Below are positions 7,657 to 16,404 of a stretch of 41,019 nucleotides of DNA, piece by piece (positions within the stretch are counted from its first letter, which is position 1; each line of letters begins with the position of its first letter). Under the pieces are notes generated by a model. That model saw nothing but the letters and a program-made list of their open reading frames with translations. It was not told where the DNA came from and did not search any database. The translations under genes and the position numbers were made by a program. The DNA is from an uncultured Chloroflexales bacterium (GTDB taxonomy: Bacteria; Chloroflexota; Chloroflexia; Chloroflexales; Chloroflexaceae): assembly GCA_937918935.1 (NCBI GenBank), contig CAKZSI010000014.1, positions 1-41,019 of the forward strand, in the 5' to 3' direction.

Positions 7657-9253
7657 CCAGATCCTCCACCCTTCAGCGGGGGGGACACGGGTGCACGAAG
7701 TGGCGCTGCTGGCGCTGCTTACGGGGATGGCCGTGGTGCGGGGCGCTCTGGTAGCGCGCCAGCACGCGCTCGCCGGGCGGCTGGGGGAACAGACCACGGC
7801 GCGGATGCGTGACCAGCTCTGGGCGCACCTCCAGGCAGTATCGCTGGACTATGTGCGCCGTCGCGGGCCAGGACGCCTCTCACTGCGCTTCGTGGCCGAT
7901 ACGCGGATGGTGCAGCGGCTGGTCACCCATGGAATCGTGCAGTTGAGCCAGGATGCGCTGCTCCTCGTAGCCATTCTGCTTACCATGGCGCTGATCAACT
8001 GGCGCATGGCTTTCGGAGTGGTCGTCATCCTGCCGGCCTACGTAGTACTGTTCCAGCGGCTCAACCCGCCCCTGCGCAAAGCCAGCCGGGCCACGCGCCG
8101 TTCACGTAGTCGTCTGGCGGCCTATCTTAACGACCGGCTGCACGGCATAACGGTCATCAAAGCCTTCGTGCGCCAGCCGCTTGAAGAGTCGCGCCTCACC
8201 CGGCTTACCAGACGCCTGGCCCGCCATGGCAGCCGGCGGGCCAGCCAGGGTGGCCGGCTCCAGGGCTTCGCTGCCGGCGCCGTGGCCCTCAGCGGAGTGA
8301 TCGTGCTGGCCCTGGCGACGGTAGAGATGACCGCGGGGCGCCTCAGCGCTGGCGCCCTGGTGATGTTCTACACCTTGCTGGGACTGGTAACACCCATCTT
8401 TCAGCGTATCGCCACGGCCAACCGCATCTTCCAGGAAGCGTACATCTCCCTGGATCGGCTCCAGGAGACGCTCAAAGTCAAGCCCGAGCGACCGGCCCGC
8501 GACCTGCGCCCGCCCCTGCGCGTCACCGAAGGCGCGTTGAAGGTCGAGGGAGTGGACTATCGCCACCCCGAGCGGGGCGTGATCCTTGAGGGGATAACCT
8601 TGCATGCCAGGCGCGGCGAACTGGTTGCCATTACCGGCCCAAACGGCGCCGGAAAAAGCACGCTGATCGAACTCCTGCTCGGCTTCCGAGTACCGACCGG
8701 AGGACAGATCCTGATTGATGGCCAGAACATATCTTCGGTCGCCCTCGATTCCCTGCGGGCGGCGATCGGTTTCGTGCCCCAGGAGGCCCCCTTACTGGAC
8801 GGTAGCGTGGCCGAGAACATCCTCTACGGGGTGCGCGCGGGCGTTCCCGAAGAGCAGATCCTGCAAGCCGCACAGCTTACCGGCGTTGACGCCCTCGTCG
8901 CCCGGTTGCCGGAGGGCTGGGATACGCCGGTTGGCGCGGGTGGCAGCAGGCTCTCCGGCGGTCAGCGCCAACTGATTGCACTGGCGCGCGCGCTCGCTGC
9001 CGATCCGCCGTTGCTCATTCTTGATGAAGCGAACGCCGCCCTCGATGCCGCTGCCGAGGCCGAGCTTGCCGCCGTCCTGCGGCGGCTTGCAGAGCACAAA
9101 ACCATCATCGCCTCGGCTCACCGGCCAGCAACCCTTATGGCCGCTGACCGGATCTACGTGCTGGCCGAGGGCCGTCTGGCCGAGGCAGGGACCCACCACG
9201 ACTTGCTTGCGGCCGGCAGCGTGTATGCCCGGCTGTTTGAGACCCTGAGATGA
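7649..9253 (+). CDS. ABC exporter, fused membrane and ATPase domains, N-terminally shortened
   Basis: A 534-residue half-transporter that would dimerise in the inner membrane and pump an unknown substrate outward. Residues about 10-300 are an ABC-exporter transmembrane region with coupling segments (TTARMRDQLWAHLQ). The ATPase has Walker A GPNGAGKST near residue 330, Q-loop FVPQEAP, signature LSGGQRQ near 435, Walker B LLILDEANAALD and H-loop SAHRPA near 490. Open frame upstream of the GTG, back to the TGA at 7601, adds AHPPVEVASPVLIGA, which reads as the second half of transmembrane helix 1. Exporters of this class normally have 20-50 residues more at the N-terminus. Those are missing, replaced by the truncated gene before it. 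Whether the shortened protein still works is doubtful. Confidence 0.85.
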   Translation: MIDQILHPSAGGTRVHEVALLALLTGMAVVRGALVARQHALAGRLGEQTTARMRDQLWAHLQAVSLDYVRRRGPGRLSLRFVADTRMVQRLVTHGIVQLSQDALLLVAILLTMALINWRMAFGVVVILPAYVVLFQRLNPPLRKASRATRRSRSRLAAYLNDRLHGITVIKAFVRQPLEESRLTRLTRRLARHGSRRASQGGRLQGFAAGAVALSGVIVLALATVEMTAGRLSAGALVMFYTLLGLVTPIFQRIATANRIFQEAYISLDRLQETLKVKPERPARDLRPPLRVTEGALKVEGVDYRHPERGVILEGITLHARRGELVAITGPNGAGKSTLIELLLGFRVPTGGQILIDGQNISSVALDSLRAAIGFVPQEAPLLDGSVAENILYGVRAGVPEEQILQAAQLTGVDALVARLPEGWDTPVGAGGSRLSGGQRQLIALARALAADPPLLILDEANAALDAAAEAELAAVLRRLAEHKTIIASAHRPATLMAADRIYVLAEGRLAEAGTHHDLLAAGSVYARLFETLR

Positions 9254-9321
9254 ACAACGACTCCGCGCCGGACATGCCGAGAGACCCGGGCCTGAAAGGG
9301 CGTTGCTGGCGGATGGCATAG
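9250..9321 (+). CDS. 23-residue ORF overlapping the ABC transporter stop (possible gene stub)
   Basis: ATGA at 9250-9253 joins an ATG to the ABC transporter TGA, the usual arrangement for translationally coupled genes, often a second ABC half-transporter. The frame ends after 23 residues (MNNDSAPDMPRDPGLKGRCW...). I infer a possible stub of a lost partner gene. A chance overlap is the alternative. Confidence 0.25.
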   Translation: MNNDSAPDMPRDPGLKGRCWRMA

Positions 9322-9567
9322 AACCCGTTTCAGCCTGTACGTTTTATCCGTCCCTGAACGTTCATCCTCGCAGATGCGCCAGGCCGTAAGAAGCTGTGCC
9401 GGAACACCTGTGAGCACCAGGCGCCATCGAGGTCATCCGTGGAGCGCGCCCAGGGTCAGACGAGATGCTTCAGGACCCGATTCAACACACAGAGGTATTT
9501 TTTCTGCGCTCAACGCCTCTGTTCACGTGAGCCGGAGAAAGCCTGCATCTTTGTGAGGAGTCGCATC
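9322..9567. other. Spacer upstream of the PIG-L operon
   Basis: I see no gene after the small ORF. The only clear structure is promoter-like copy C at 9494-9530. The counted gene-free stretch is 314 bases if the 23-residue ORF is discounted. Confidence 0.5.
9494..9530 (+). promoter_or_regulatory. Shared two-part promoter-like element, copy C (PIG-L/GT2 operon)
   Basis: GGTATTTTTT at 9494 and CTCTGTTCACGTGAG from 9517, 23 nt start to start as in copy B. The PIG-L ATG lies 51 nt downstream of CTCTGTT. It is identical to copy B over CTCTGTTCACGTGA although the two flanks differ, which argues for selection rather than a recent duplication. Confidence 0.55.
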
Positions 9568-10515
9568 ATGTGGGAAGCCTGGATTACTACGAACGCCCTG
9601 CACCATCTCCTGGCAAGCATCACCTTCGCTATTATCGGCCTGGTAGTGATAGCGCGACGCCGCGCACTCCGCCGCTCCGTCCGGCACGCGCCGCGGTTAT
9701 TCTGGATTACGGTCGCTCTCTGCGCTCTACTCGCGGCGTGGAACGGGGCGTGCCTGACCGAGATCCTGATGGGTCTGCATGGGCACACGACCCTGATCAG
9801 CGGGCTGTGCGAATGGGCGAATCTCATCACTCTGAGCGGCCTGATCCTGGCGCTGGTCTACAACCGCCTGGTGGTCGAACGCACCAGCCGACCCCGCCGC
9901 ATCCTGGCGATTGGTGCACACCCTGACGATCTCGAACTGGCCTGCGGCGCAACCCTGGCGAAACTGGCCGACGCCGGTCATCAGATTCAGGCCGTGGTGC
10001 TGACCGGCGGCGAACGCGGCGGCAACGCCACCGTGCGCCCGCTGGAAGCGCGGCGCGGCGCACAGTTCCTCGGTTGTAACGCCGTATTTGTGTACGACTT
10101 CGCCGATACACGCCTGCGCGAACAGGCCAATGAGATCCTGAGCGCCATCGAAATGCGCATCCGCGAGTTCAACCCCGATATCATCTTTACCCACTCGGCT
10201 AACGACCAGCACCAGGACCACCAGGCCGTCTACGAGGCCACGCTGCGGGCCGCCCGCAACCATGGCACCATCCTCTGCTATGAAAGCCCCTCCGTAACCT
10301 CGGACTTCAACCCCACCTTTTTCGTGGACATTGGCGACTACGTGGACGTGAAGATCGAGAGCATCCGGCAGCATCGTGATCAACGGCTCAAACCGTATGT
10401 CAGCGCCGAACGGCTGCGGGGCATGGCCCTTTTCCGTGGCGGCCAGGCAAAGACCCGCTATGCCGAAGGCTTTGAAGCCGTGCGTTCGCTCGCCTCGTCA
10501 TTAGGAGACATCTAA
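9568..10515 (+). CDS. Membrane-anchored PIG-L/LmbE family deacetylase
   Basis: A 315-residue protein with three hydrophobic helices at about 14-30, 45-63 and 83-100, followed by a cytoplasm- or surface-facing PIG-L domain. Zinc ligands are H118 and D121 in AHPDD, and H218 in NDQHQDH (H215-H218). These enzymes remove the acetyl group from N-acetylglucosamine-type sugars or related conjugates. The start at 9568 is chosen because GTGAGGAG lies 8 nt upstream. It heads a tight run with an ATP-grasp gene (3-nt gap) and a GT2 gene (1-nt overlap), so it probably de-acetylates a polymer or lipid-linked sugar made by that GT2 enzyme. The membrane anchor is unusual, since most PIG-L proteins are soluble. 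The exact substrate is inferred. Confidence 0.85.
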   Translation: MWEAWITTNALHHLLASITFAIIGLVVIARRRALRRSVRHAPRLFWITVALCALLAAWNGACLTEILMGLHGHTTLISGLCEWANLITLSGLILALVYNRLVVERTSRPRRILAIGAHPDDLELACGATLAKLADAGHQIQAVVLTGGERGGNATVRPLEARRGAQFLGCNAVFVYDFADTRLREQANEILSAIEMRIREFNPDIIFTHSANDQHQDHQAVYEATLRAARNHGTILCYESPSVTSDFNPTFFVDIGDYVDVKIESIRQHRDQRLKPYVSAERLRGMALFRGGQAKTRYAEGFEAVRSLASSLGDI

Positions 10516-10518
10516 CCC

Positions 10519-11376
10519 ATGGCAACGATCCTCGTTACCGGTATCGGCGGCCCGGCAGGGCGCAGTGTGGCACACCTTCTCCTTGCGCGCGGCCACCGTG
10601 TGGTGGGAGTGGACATGCAACCGGCAAACATGCCTGGCATCACCTGCCACACGGTTCCTGCGGCCCTCGACCCGATGTTTCTCCCGGCCCTTGAAAAGCT
10701 CGCCCAGAGCGTGCAGCCCGACCTGGTGATCCCCACCGTGAGCGAGGAACTGCCCATTCTGGCCGCGATTGGTGATGTGTGGAACTTCGGACGTGTGGCG
10801 GTGGGCAACTATCTGGCGGTGGCGCTCTGCAACGACAAGTTCCACACCTGTCTGCACCTGGCCAGCCAGGGCGTGGCCCTGCCACGCTTCGATCTGCCAT
10901 CACGCCTGGACGAAGCCGAGACGGTCGGCGCACGCCTGGGCTGGCCCTGCCTGGGTAAACCGCGGGTGGGCCGCGGCGGGCGCGGGGTGCGCCTGTACCA
11001 GCCGGAAGACTGGCCACCGCCGGAGTCGCTCGAAGATAGAATGATCATCCAGGAGTTTGTGCCGGGGCAGGAATACGCTCCAAATCTGCACCTTGGCCGC
11101 AACGGCGCCACTATCGTGGTGCTGGAGAAAACCAGCCTCCGCGACGGGGTGGTCGGCAACGCCGTAGCCGTGCGCCGGGTCGAAGCCCCTGACGTGGCCG
11201 CCGTGGCTCTGGAGGCCTGCCGCGCCCTGGGATTGCGCGGCGTCGCCGACGTGGATGTGCGCCGGCGCGCCGATGGAACGCCGGTGGTGCTCGAAGTCAA
11301 CGCTCGCTTCGGGGCCAACGTGGGCCAGGCACCCGAGGTGCTCGATGCGCTCCTCAATGAAACAGGACTGGCCTGA
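10519..11376 (+). CDS. ATP-grasp ligase, carbamoyl-phosphate-synthase-like
   Basis: A 285-residue protein that begins with a Rossmann-like pre-ATP-grasp domain (ILVTGIGGPAGRSVAHLLLA, residues 4-23) and continues into an ATP-grasp fold. The signs of the fold are CLGKPRVGRGGRGV for the phosphate-binding loop, MIIQEFVPGQEY for the adenine-binding hinge, and VLEVNARFGAN near the C-terminus for the Mg-binding Glu-Asn pair. Such enzymes form an amide-type bond between a carboxylate and an amine through an acyl-phosphate. Being locked between a deacetylase (3 nt upstream) and a GT2 synthase (TGATG overlap) suggests it decorates the free amine exposed by deacetylation, but that is inference. The substrate cannot be read from sequence. 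Confidence 0.82.
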   Translation: MATILVTGIGGPAGRSVAHLLLARGHRVVGVDMQPANMPGITCHTVPAALDPMFLPALEKLAQSVQPDLVIPTVSEELPILAAIGDVWNFGRVAVGNYLAVALCNDKFHTCLHLASQGVALPRFDLPSRLDEAETVGARLGWPCLGKPRVGRGGRGVRLYQPEDWPPPESLEDRMIIQEFVPGQEYAPNLHLGRNGATIVVLEKTSLRDGVVGNAVAVRRVEAPDVAAVALEACRALGLRGVADVDVRRRADGTPVVLEVNARFGANVGQAPEVLDALLNETGLA

Positions 11377-12599
11377 TGGAACTCTTCGCGGCCCTGTTTG
11401 CGATCAGCAGTCTGATGCTCTACCATGTCGGGCTGCTGACCCTGTTCTACCATCCGCTGGCTCTGTGGTATGAAGCGCGTCGCTTGCTTCCGCGCCGTCA
11501 GCCCCTGTACTGGCGCCGCCAGCCGCTAGTTTCCATCGTTGTGCCAGCCTATAATGAAGGGCCTGTGCTCGACCGATGTATTCGCTCGATCCTGGCCTGC
11601 GCCTACCCCTTCAAAGAACTGATCCTGGTTGATGATGGCTCGACCGACGATACGCTGACAATAATGCGGCGCTACGAGCGCCACCCGCGTGTGAAGGTGA
11701 TCGCCAGGCCCAATGGCGGCAAGGCTTCGGCGTTGAATACCGGGTTGCGCCGCGCGCAGGGCGAGGTGCTCTTCTTCGTGGATGCCGACGGTCTGTTCCG
11801 TGAGGATACCATTGACGCAATGCTTGCGGGCTTCGAGGATACCCGCGTCGGTGCGGTGTGCGGCAATGACGCCCCCGTGAACCTCGACCGTACCCAGACC
11901 CGCCTGCTCTGCCTGTTGAGCCACGTCGGCACCGGCTTCGTCCGGCGCGCGTTGAGCGTCATCAACTGCCTGCCGATTGTGTCAGGTAACATCGGCGCCT
12001 TTCGGCGCGAGGCCCTCGAACAGGCTGGCCCGTTCCGCGAAGGGTGCATCGGCGAGGACCTGGAACTGACCTGGCGCATCCATCGGGCAGGATACCGGGT
12101 GGTGTTCCAGCCACGGGCGCTGGTCTATGCCGAGTCGCCCTCGACTGTGCCGGGGTTGTGGAAGCAACGGGTGCGCTGGGCACGCGGGCTGCTGCAAACT
12201 GCCTGGTTGCACCGTGACATGTTCTTCCGCCCCCGTTACGGGCCGATTGCCTTTTTCCTGCCCCTCAACGTGGTGAGCATGGCCTTCTTCCCGCTGGTGC
12301 AACTCGGCATCCTGGCGCTCTTACCACTGCTGGCGCTCGCTGGCGCGCTGCCGCTCCGTGTTGACCTGCTGGCGTTGATCGGCTGGCTGGGGCTGGGCGT
12401 TGCCTGTTTCACCCTCATTGTGGCGTTGATCCTTGATCGCGCCTGGCGCGATCTGCGCTTCCTGTATGTCGTGCCGCTGTGGATCCCTTACTCAATCTTC
12501 CTGTGCCTGGTGGCCGGGCGGGCGCTCTTCCTGGAGTTGCGGCGCCGGGAGGCGCGCTGGAACAAGCTGCAGCGCACCGGCGTGGTCAGCCGCCGATAA
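11376..12599 (+). CDS. Processive glycosyltransferase family 2 (PgaC/IcaA-like polysaccharide synthase)
   Basis: A 407-residue integral membrane enzyme. One N-terminal helix (residues 1-30) precedes the GT2 catalytic domain with VSIVVPAYNEG, DDGSTDD, the DXD-like FVDADG and GEDLELTWR. It ends in the QxxRW motif (KQRVRWARGLLQ) that marks processive synthases. Three to four C-terminal helices follow. The size and layout match IcaA/PgaC, which polymerise UDP-N-acetylglucosamine and export the chain, so a beta-linked amino-sugar exopolysaccharide is plausible. Coupled to the preceding ATP-grasp gene by TGATG. The linkage and sugar are inferred. Confidence 0.88.
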   Translation: MELFAALFAISSLMLYHVGLLTLFYHPLALWYEARRLLPRRQPLYWRRQPLVSIVVPAYNEGPVLDRCIRSILACAYPFKELILVDDGSTDDTLTIMRRYERHPRVKVIARPNGGKASALNTGLRRAQGEVLFFVDADGLFREDTIDAMLAGFEDTRVGAVCGNDAPVNLDRTQTRLLCLLSHVGTGFVRRALSVINCLPIVSGNIGAFRREALEQAGPFREGCIGEDLELTWRIHRAGYRVVFQPRALVYAESPSTVPGLWKQRVRWARGLLQTAWLHRDMFFRPRYGPIAFFLPLNVVSMAFFPLVQLGILALLPLLALAGALPLRVDLLALIGWLGLGVACFTLIVALILDRAWRDLRFLYVVPLWIPYSIFLCLVAGRALFLELRRREARWNKLQRTGVVSRR

Positions 12600-12711
12600 G
12601 TTATGGGGAACTGGGGAGCAGGGAGCAGGAGAGATGGGGAACAGAGGGCTTCTCCGCTCCCTCTTTCCTACCCTCTAACTCCCGGCCTCCTCACTACCAC
12701 TTTTAGAAGCC

Positions 12712-13857
12712 ATGCATCGTCATGTCAGCACCCTGCTGCTCGGCCTCCTGAGCTTCCTCCTCGCTGCCTGCACCCTGGCGCCGGACGTGTCACTCTCGCC
12801 GAGCGTCGGGTCCGCTGCTTCGGGCGCCGATCCGACACCCACGCCAACACATGAACCAGTACAGGCCATCGCCCTGAGCCACAGCGACTACCTGGCGCAT
12901 CGGGGCAGCCGTGAAGCCTACGCAGCCGTGTTGCGCGCGCGAGGGACAACCATGGTCGGGCTAAATGCCGGACGGCTCGACTGGACCTACTTTCCCTGGC
13001 CGGAGCATCGCGAGCGCTGGTCCGAGGATGTGCGCGTGACCGGGACGGATTTTCTGGCCGAGGAAGCAGCCCTGTTCGGTTCGTGGAGCGAAACGGTGGC
13101 GATTGTGGATGTGTTTGTTGAGCGCTACCTGAACGAGCATCCCGCCGCAGCGGCGCGCTCGGCAAGCGGCCAGCCCGGTCAGTTGCAGGTAAGCACCCAT
13201 GAACTGGTAGATGGACAGTTCGGCGAGGAGATGCTGACGCTGATTGAATACATTGCTGCGACCTATCCGGTTGACGCACTCGCGCTGACGGAGTTGTTCT
13301 ACGACGACTACGGCTTTGGTGAAGATGATCTGGCCGCATATCGGGCCTACACCGGCCAGGATGACTGGCCACGCACCGCCGATGGCGCCATTGACACCGA
13401 CCATCCCTCCATCGGCGACTGGCGCTCCCACGCGCTGAGCCGGTTCATCGCCAGGGCCGCGACGATTGTCCACCGGTATGACAAGGAGCTGTATGTTGAT
13501 GTACGGGTAAGCTGGGGCAACCTGGCTCGCGAGGGGCGGGAGAGCGGGCAGGACTACCAGCGCTTCCTGGCCCACGCCGACCGGCTGATCCTGTGGAACT
13601 ACTTCGGGCTGAGCGGTTACGCCCCCGAGTACAGTGAGGAGATTGCAGCGGCGGTGGCCCCTTATGGCCCCGGGCGCATCATCATCTCGATAGGTCTTTG
13701 GGCCGAGGATGAAACAACCGTCTCGCCGGAGCAGATGGGTCGGGCGCTCCAGGCCATCGAAGGTAGCCCTGTTCCCAATGTCTGGATCACCCCCAGCCAT
13801 ATGCTTGGCGAGAAGCACTGGGAGATTATCGAAGCACGATGGGGTGGTGGTTCATAA
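12712..13857 (+). CDS. Lipoprotein with glycoside-hydrolase-like barrel (PgaB C-domain style)
   Basis: A 381-residue secreted protein. Residues 1-19 form a lipoprotein signal peptide with lipobox LLAAC, so C20 should be lipidated. A Pro/Thr linker (DPTPTPTHEPV) follows. The rest reads as a (beta/alpha)8 barrel with acidic clusters at strand ends (ALTELFYDDYGFGEDDL; LYVDVRVSWGN; RIIISIGLWAEDE), similar in plan to the C-terminal hydrolase/binding domain of PgaB. Its place 112 nt after the GT2 gene makes it a likely surface partner that binds or trims the polysaccharide. No confident enzyme class can be assigned. The 112-nt gap holds purine-rich GGGGAACTGGGGAGCAGGG-type sequence and may allow separate expression. 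Confidence 0.7.
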   Translation: MHRHVSTLLLGLLSFLLAACTLAPDVSLSPSVGSAASGADPTPTPTHEPVQAIALSHSDYLAHRGSREAYAAVLRARGTTMVGLNAGRLDWTYFPWPEHRERWSEDVRVTGTDFLAEEAALFGSWSETVAIVDVFVERYLNEHPAAAARSASGQPGQLQVSTHELVDGQFGEEMLTLIEYIAATYPVDALALTELFYDDYGFGEDDLAAYRAYTGQDDWPRTADGAIDTDHPSIGDWRSHALSRFIARAATIVHRYDKELYVDVRVSWGNLAREGRESGQDYQRFLAHADRLILWNYFGLSGYAPEYSEEIAAAVAPYGPGRIIISIGLWAEDETTVSPEQMGRALQAIEGSPVPNVWITPSHMLGEKHWEIIEARWGGGS

Positions 13858-13876
13858 AGGGGAGAGTGGAGGATGT

Positions 13877-13895
13877 GGGGAAACCCGGTTTCCCC
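13877..13895. terminator. Bidirectional terminator made of the dispersed dyad (copy 2)
   Basis: GGGGAAACCCGGTTTCCCC followed by ATTTT on the + strand forms an 8-bp hairpin 19 nt after the lipoprotein stop codon. It is the most perfect copy of the dispersed intergenic dyad and sits between convergent genes. Confidence 0.6.
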
Positions 13896-13910
13896 ATTTT
13901 CCCGCTGGCA

Positions 13911-13951
13911 GGGCGTCGCACGGGAGGGCAAGGCCATCCTGCGCGACGCCC
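13911..13951 (-). terminator. Hairpin directly after the hypE stop codon
   Basis: GGGCGTCGC (13911-13919) pairs with GCGACGCCC (13943-13951). The stem begins at the base next to the hypE stop codon (13952-13954). It probably ends the leftward hyp operon; it has no T-tract. Confidence 0.45.
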
Positions 13952-15004
13952 TCAGCAGATGCGCGGGAGCTGCTCGCCCACCTGCATGTCCACCACCCGC
14001 GTGCCACCGATGCCCGTGCGGGCCACCACCACCCCCGGATGCTCGGCGGTGACCTCGCCGATGATCGCCGCCCGCGCGCCGAGGGGATGCGCCCGCAGGA
14101 TCGCCAGGGCCCGCTCGGCATCCTCAGGGGCCACCAGGGCCAACAGTTTGCCCTCGTTAGCGATGTAGAGGGGGTCCATGCCCAGGATCTCGCAGGCGGC
14201 CCGCACCGGCCCCGGCACGGGCAACGCGCGCTCGTCCAGGCGCATGCCCACCCTGGAAGCCATGGCGATCTCGTTGAGGCTCGAGGCCACCCCGCCACGG
14301 GTCGGGTCGCGCAGCGCGTGGACGGCGCAACCCGCGTCCAGCAGGGCCGCCACCATGTCGTGGAGCGGCGCGGTGTCCGACTCGATCGCCGCGCCGAACT
14401 CCAGGCCCTCGCGCACGCTGAGGATGGCCACGCCGTGGAGGCCGATCTCGCCACTGATCAGGACCACGTCGCCGGGTCGGGCCAGTTCCGGCCCGACCCG
14501 CACCCCCGGGGGGATCACCCCCAGCCCGGTCGTGCTGACGAACACCCCGTCGCCATGGCCGCGCTCAACCACTTTGGTATCGCCGGTCACCAGGGTGACG
14601 TCGGCCCGGCGCGCCGCCGCGCCCATGGTCTCGGCGATGACGCCGAGCTGGTCGAGGGGCATGCCCTCCTCAACGATGAAGCTGGCCGTCAGATACAGGG
14701 GCCGCGCGCCGCACATGGCCAGGTCGTTGATCGTGCCGTTCACCGCCAGGTGGCCGATGTTGCCGCCGGGAAAGAAGAGCGGGCGCACCACAAAGGCGTC
14801 GGTGGAGAGGGCCAGGCGCGCACCGCCCACCTCGACCACCGCGCCGTCGCCAAGTTGTTCCAGGGCGGCGTTGCGGAACGCTGGCAGAAACAGGTGGCGC
14901 ACCAGGTCCGCCGAGAGCTTGCCACCGCCGCCGTGGCCCATCACGATGGCCGGGTAGTCGCGCAGCGGGAGGGGACAGGTCCAATCCTCGAAGGAGAGGC
15001 TCAT
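13952..15004 (-). CDS. hypE: Hydrogenase maturation protein HypE
   Basis: A 350-residue PurM-like ATPase that converts the carbamoyl group placed on its C-terminal cysteine into a thiocyanate, the cyanide donor for the [NiFe] centre. MGHGGGGK near residue 22 and the glycine- and aspartate-rich [14 protein letters not shown] loop are the ATP-binding features. The C-terminus is LPRIC, the exact tail that carries the cyanide, so the protein should be functional. It is the last gene of the leftward operon and overlaps hypD by ATGA (15001-15004). Usual length for the family is about 330-350. Confidence 0.97.
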   Translation of the reverse strand: MSLSFEDWTCPLPLRDYPAIVMGHGGGGKLSADLVRHLFLPAFRNAALEQLGDGAVVEVGGARLALSTDAFVVRPLFFPGGNIGHLAVNGTINDLAMCGARPLYLTASFIVEEGMPLDQLGVIAETMGAAARRADVTLVTGDTKVVERGHGDGVFVSTTGLGVIPPGVRVGPELARPGDVVLISGEIGLHGVAILSVREGLEFGAAIESDTAPLHDMVAALLDAGCAVHALRDPTRGGVASSLNEIAMASRVGMRLDERALPVPGPVRAACEILGMDPLYIANEGKLLALVAPEDAERALAILRAHPLGARAAIIGEVTAEHPGVVVARTGIGGTRVVDMQVGEQLPRIC

Positions 15005-16116
15005 CGCGCGACCTCCACGTCCCCGGCGGGGATAAAGCGCCCGTACTGGTAGTAGGCGGCGCAGGCGCCCTCACTGGAGACCATGGTGGCGCCCAGGGGG
15101 GTGCGGGGGGTGCATTGCTTGCCGAAGGCGGGGCACTGGTTGGGCTTGAGCAACCCCTGGAGCACCTCGCCGCTGCGACATAGGGGCGACTCGGCAGTGT
15201 TGATGTGACCTACGTCGAAGCGCACCTCGGCGTCGAAGCGCCGGTAACGTTCGCGCAGGCGCCAGCCGCTCTGCGGGATCATGCCGATGCCGCGCCAGGT
15301 CCGGTCGGTGACCTCGAAGACCTGGTCGAGCACGGCCCGGGCGGGCTGGTTGCCCTCGGGGCGCACCGCCCGGGGGTAGGCATTCTCCAGCTCCGCGCGC
15401 CCGGTCTCGAGTTGTGTCACCGCCCGGCGAATGCCCTCCAGAATATCGAGCGGCTCGAAGCCCGTCACCACGATCGGCACGCGGTAGCGTTCGACCAGCG
15501 GCCCGTACTGCCAGGTGCCCATCACACTGCACACGTGACCGGCGGCCAGGAAGGCCTGCACCCGGTTCCTGGGCGACTCCATAATCGCGCTGATCGCCGG
15601 CGGCACCAGCACGTGCGAGACCAGCATCGAAAAGTTGTTCAGCCCCAGCCGTTCGGCCTGCACGACGGCCATGGCGTTGGCGGGCGCGGTGGTCTCGAAG
15701 CCGATGCCAAAGAACACCACTTCGCGGTCGGGGCGCTGCTGGGCCAGCCGCACCGCGTCGAGCGGCGAGTAGACGATCCGCACGTCGCCGCCCATACTCT
15801 TTACCCGGAACAGGTCGCGGTCGCTGCCGGGCACCCGCAGCATATCGCCGAAGGAGCAAAAGGTCACCTCGGGACGGGCGGCGATCGCCAGGGCCCTGTC
15901 AATGATCTCCAGCGGCGTTACGCAGACCGGGCAGCCCGGGCCGTGGATCAGTTCGATCTCCGGCGGGAGCAACTGGTCAATGCCGTTGCGGATGATCGAA
16001 TGGGTCTGCCCGCCACAGACCTCCATGAGCGCCCAGGGCCGGGTAGTGACGCGCCGGATCTCCTCAAACAGCCGGGCTGCCACCTCGGCATCACGAAACT
16101 CATCGAGGTACTTCAC
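15001..16116 (-). CDS. hypD: Hydrogenase maturation protein HypD
   Basis: A 371-residue iron-sulfur protein on which, with HypC, the Fe(CN)2CO unit is assembled. Conserved motifs are present: [21 protein letters not shown] and [11 protein letters not shown]. The C-terminal cysteines ([26 protein letters not shown]) hold the [4Fe-4S] cluster. It starts with GTG (complement of 16114-16116), with GGAGG 8 nt upstream, overlapping the hypC stop as GTGA. Length is normal for the family. Confidence 0.97.
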   Translation of the reverse strand: MKYLDEFRDAEVAARLFEEIRRVTTRPWALMEVCGGQTHSIIRNGIDQLLPPEIELIHGPGCPVCVTPLEIIDRALAIAARPEVTFCSFGDMLRVPGSDRDLFRVKSMGGDVRIVYSPLDAVRLAQQRPDREVVFFGIGFETTAPANAMAVVQAERLGLNNFSMLVSHVLVPPAISAIMESPRNRVQAFLAAGHVCSVMGTWQYGPLVERYRVPIVVTGFEPLDILEGIRRAVTQLETGRAELENAYPRAVRPEGNQPARAVLDQVFEVTDRTWRGIGMIPQSGWRLRERYRRFDAEVRFDVGHINTAESPLCRSGEVLQGLLKPNQCPAFGKQCTPRTPLGATMVSSEGACAAYYQYGRFIPAGDVEVAR

Positions 16117-16379
16117 ACCGTTGCCTCCTCATCGTCCTGGCGCAACTCCTCTTCGAGCATGCCCAGTTCGTGAAACAGCGCCAGGGTCTCCTTCGCCGAT
16201 TGCTCATCGAGTTGCGTAATCGCGAAGCCGACGTGGACGATGGTGTAGTCGCCAACCTGAATGTCGGGCAGGTAGCTCAGGCAGACATCCTTGACAATGC
16301 CATCGAAGTCTACCTTGCCCATACGCACGCCGTCAACATCGTTAATGGCAATCACCCTGCCAGGGATGCCCAGACACAT
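16113..16379 (-). CDS. hypC: Hydrogenase maturation chaperone HypC
   Basis: An 88-residue chaperone starting MCLGIPGRV. Removal of Met leaves the N-terminal cysteine that binds the iron fragment together with HypD and delivers it to the hydrogenase large subunit. Two adjacent ATGs exist (16382 and 16379). I choose 16379 because it gives the invariant MC- start and a 6-nt spacing from GGAGG, whereas the first gives only 3 nt. The C-terminal tail is rich in Glu/Asp ([11 protein letters not shown]). Confidence 0.95.
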   Translation of the reverse strand: MCLGIPGRVIAINDVDGVRMGKVDFDGIVKDVCLSYLPDIQVGDYTIVHVGFAITQLDEQSAKETLALFHELGMLEEELRQDDEEATV

Positions 16380-16404
16380 CATTCACCTCCTTGCCTGGCG
16401 CCTT

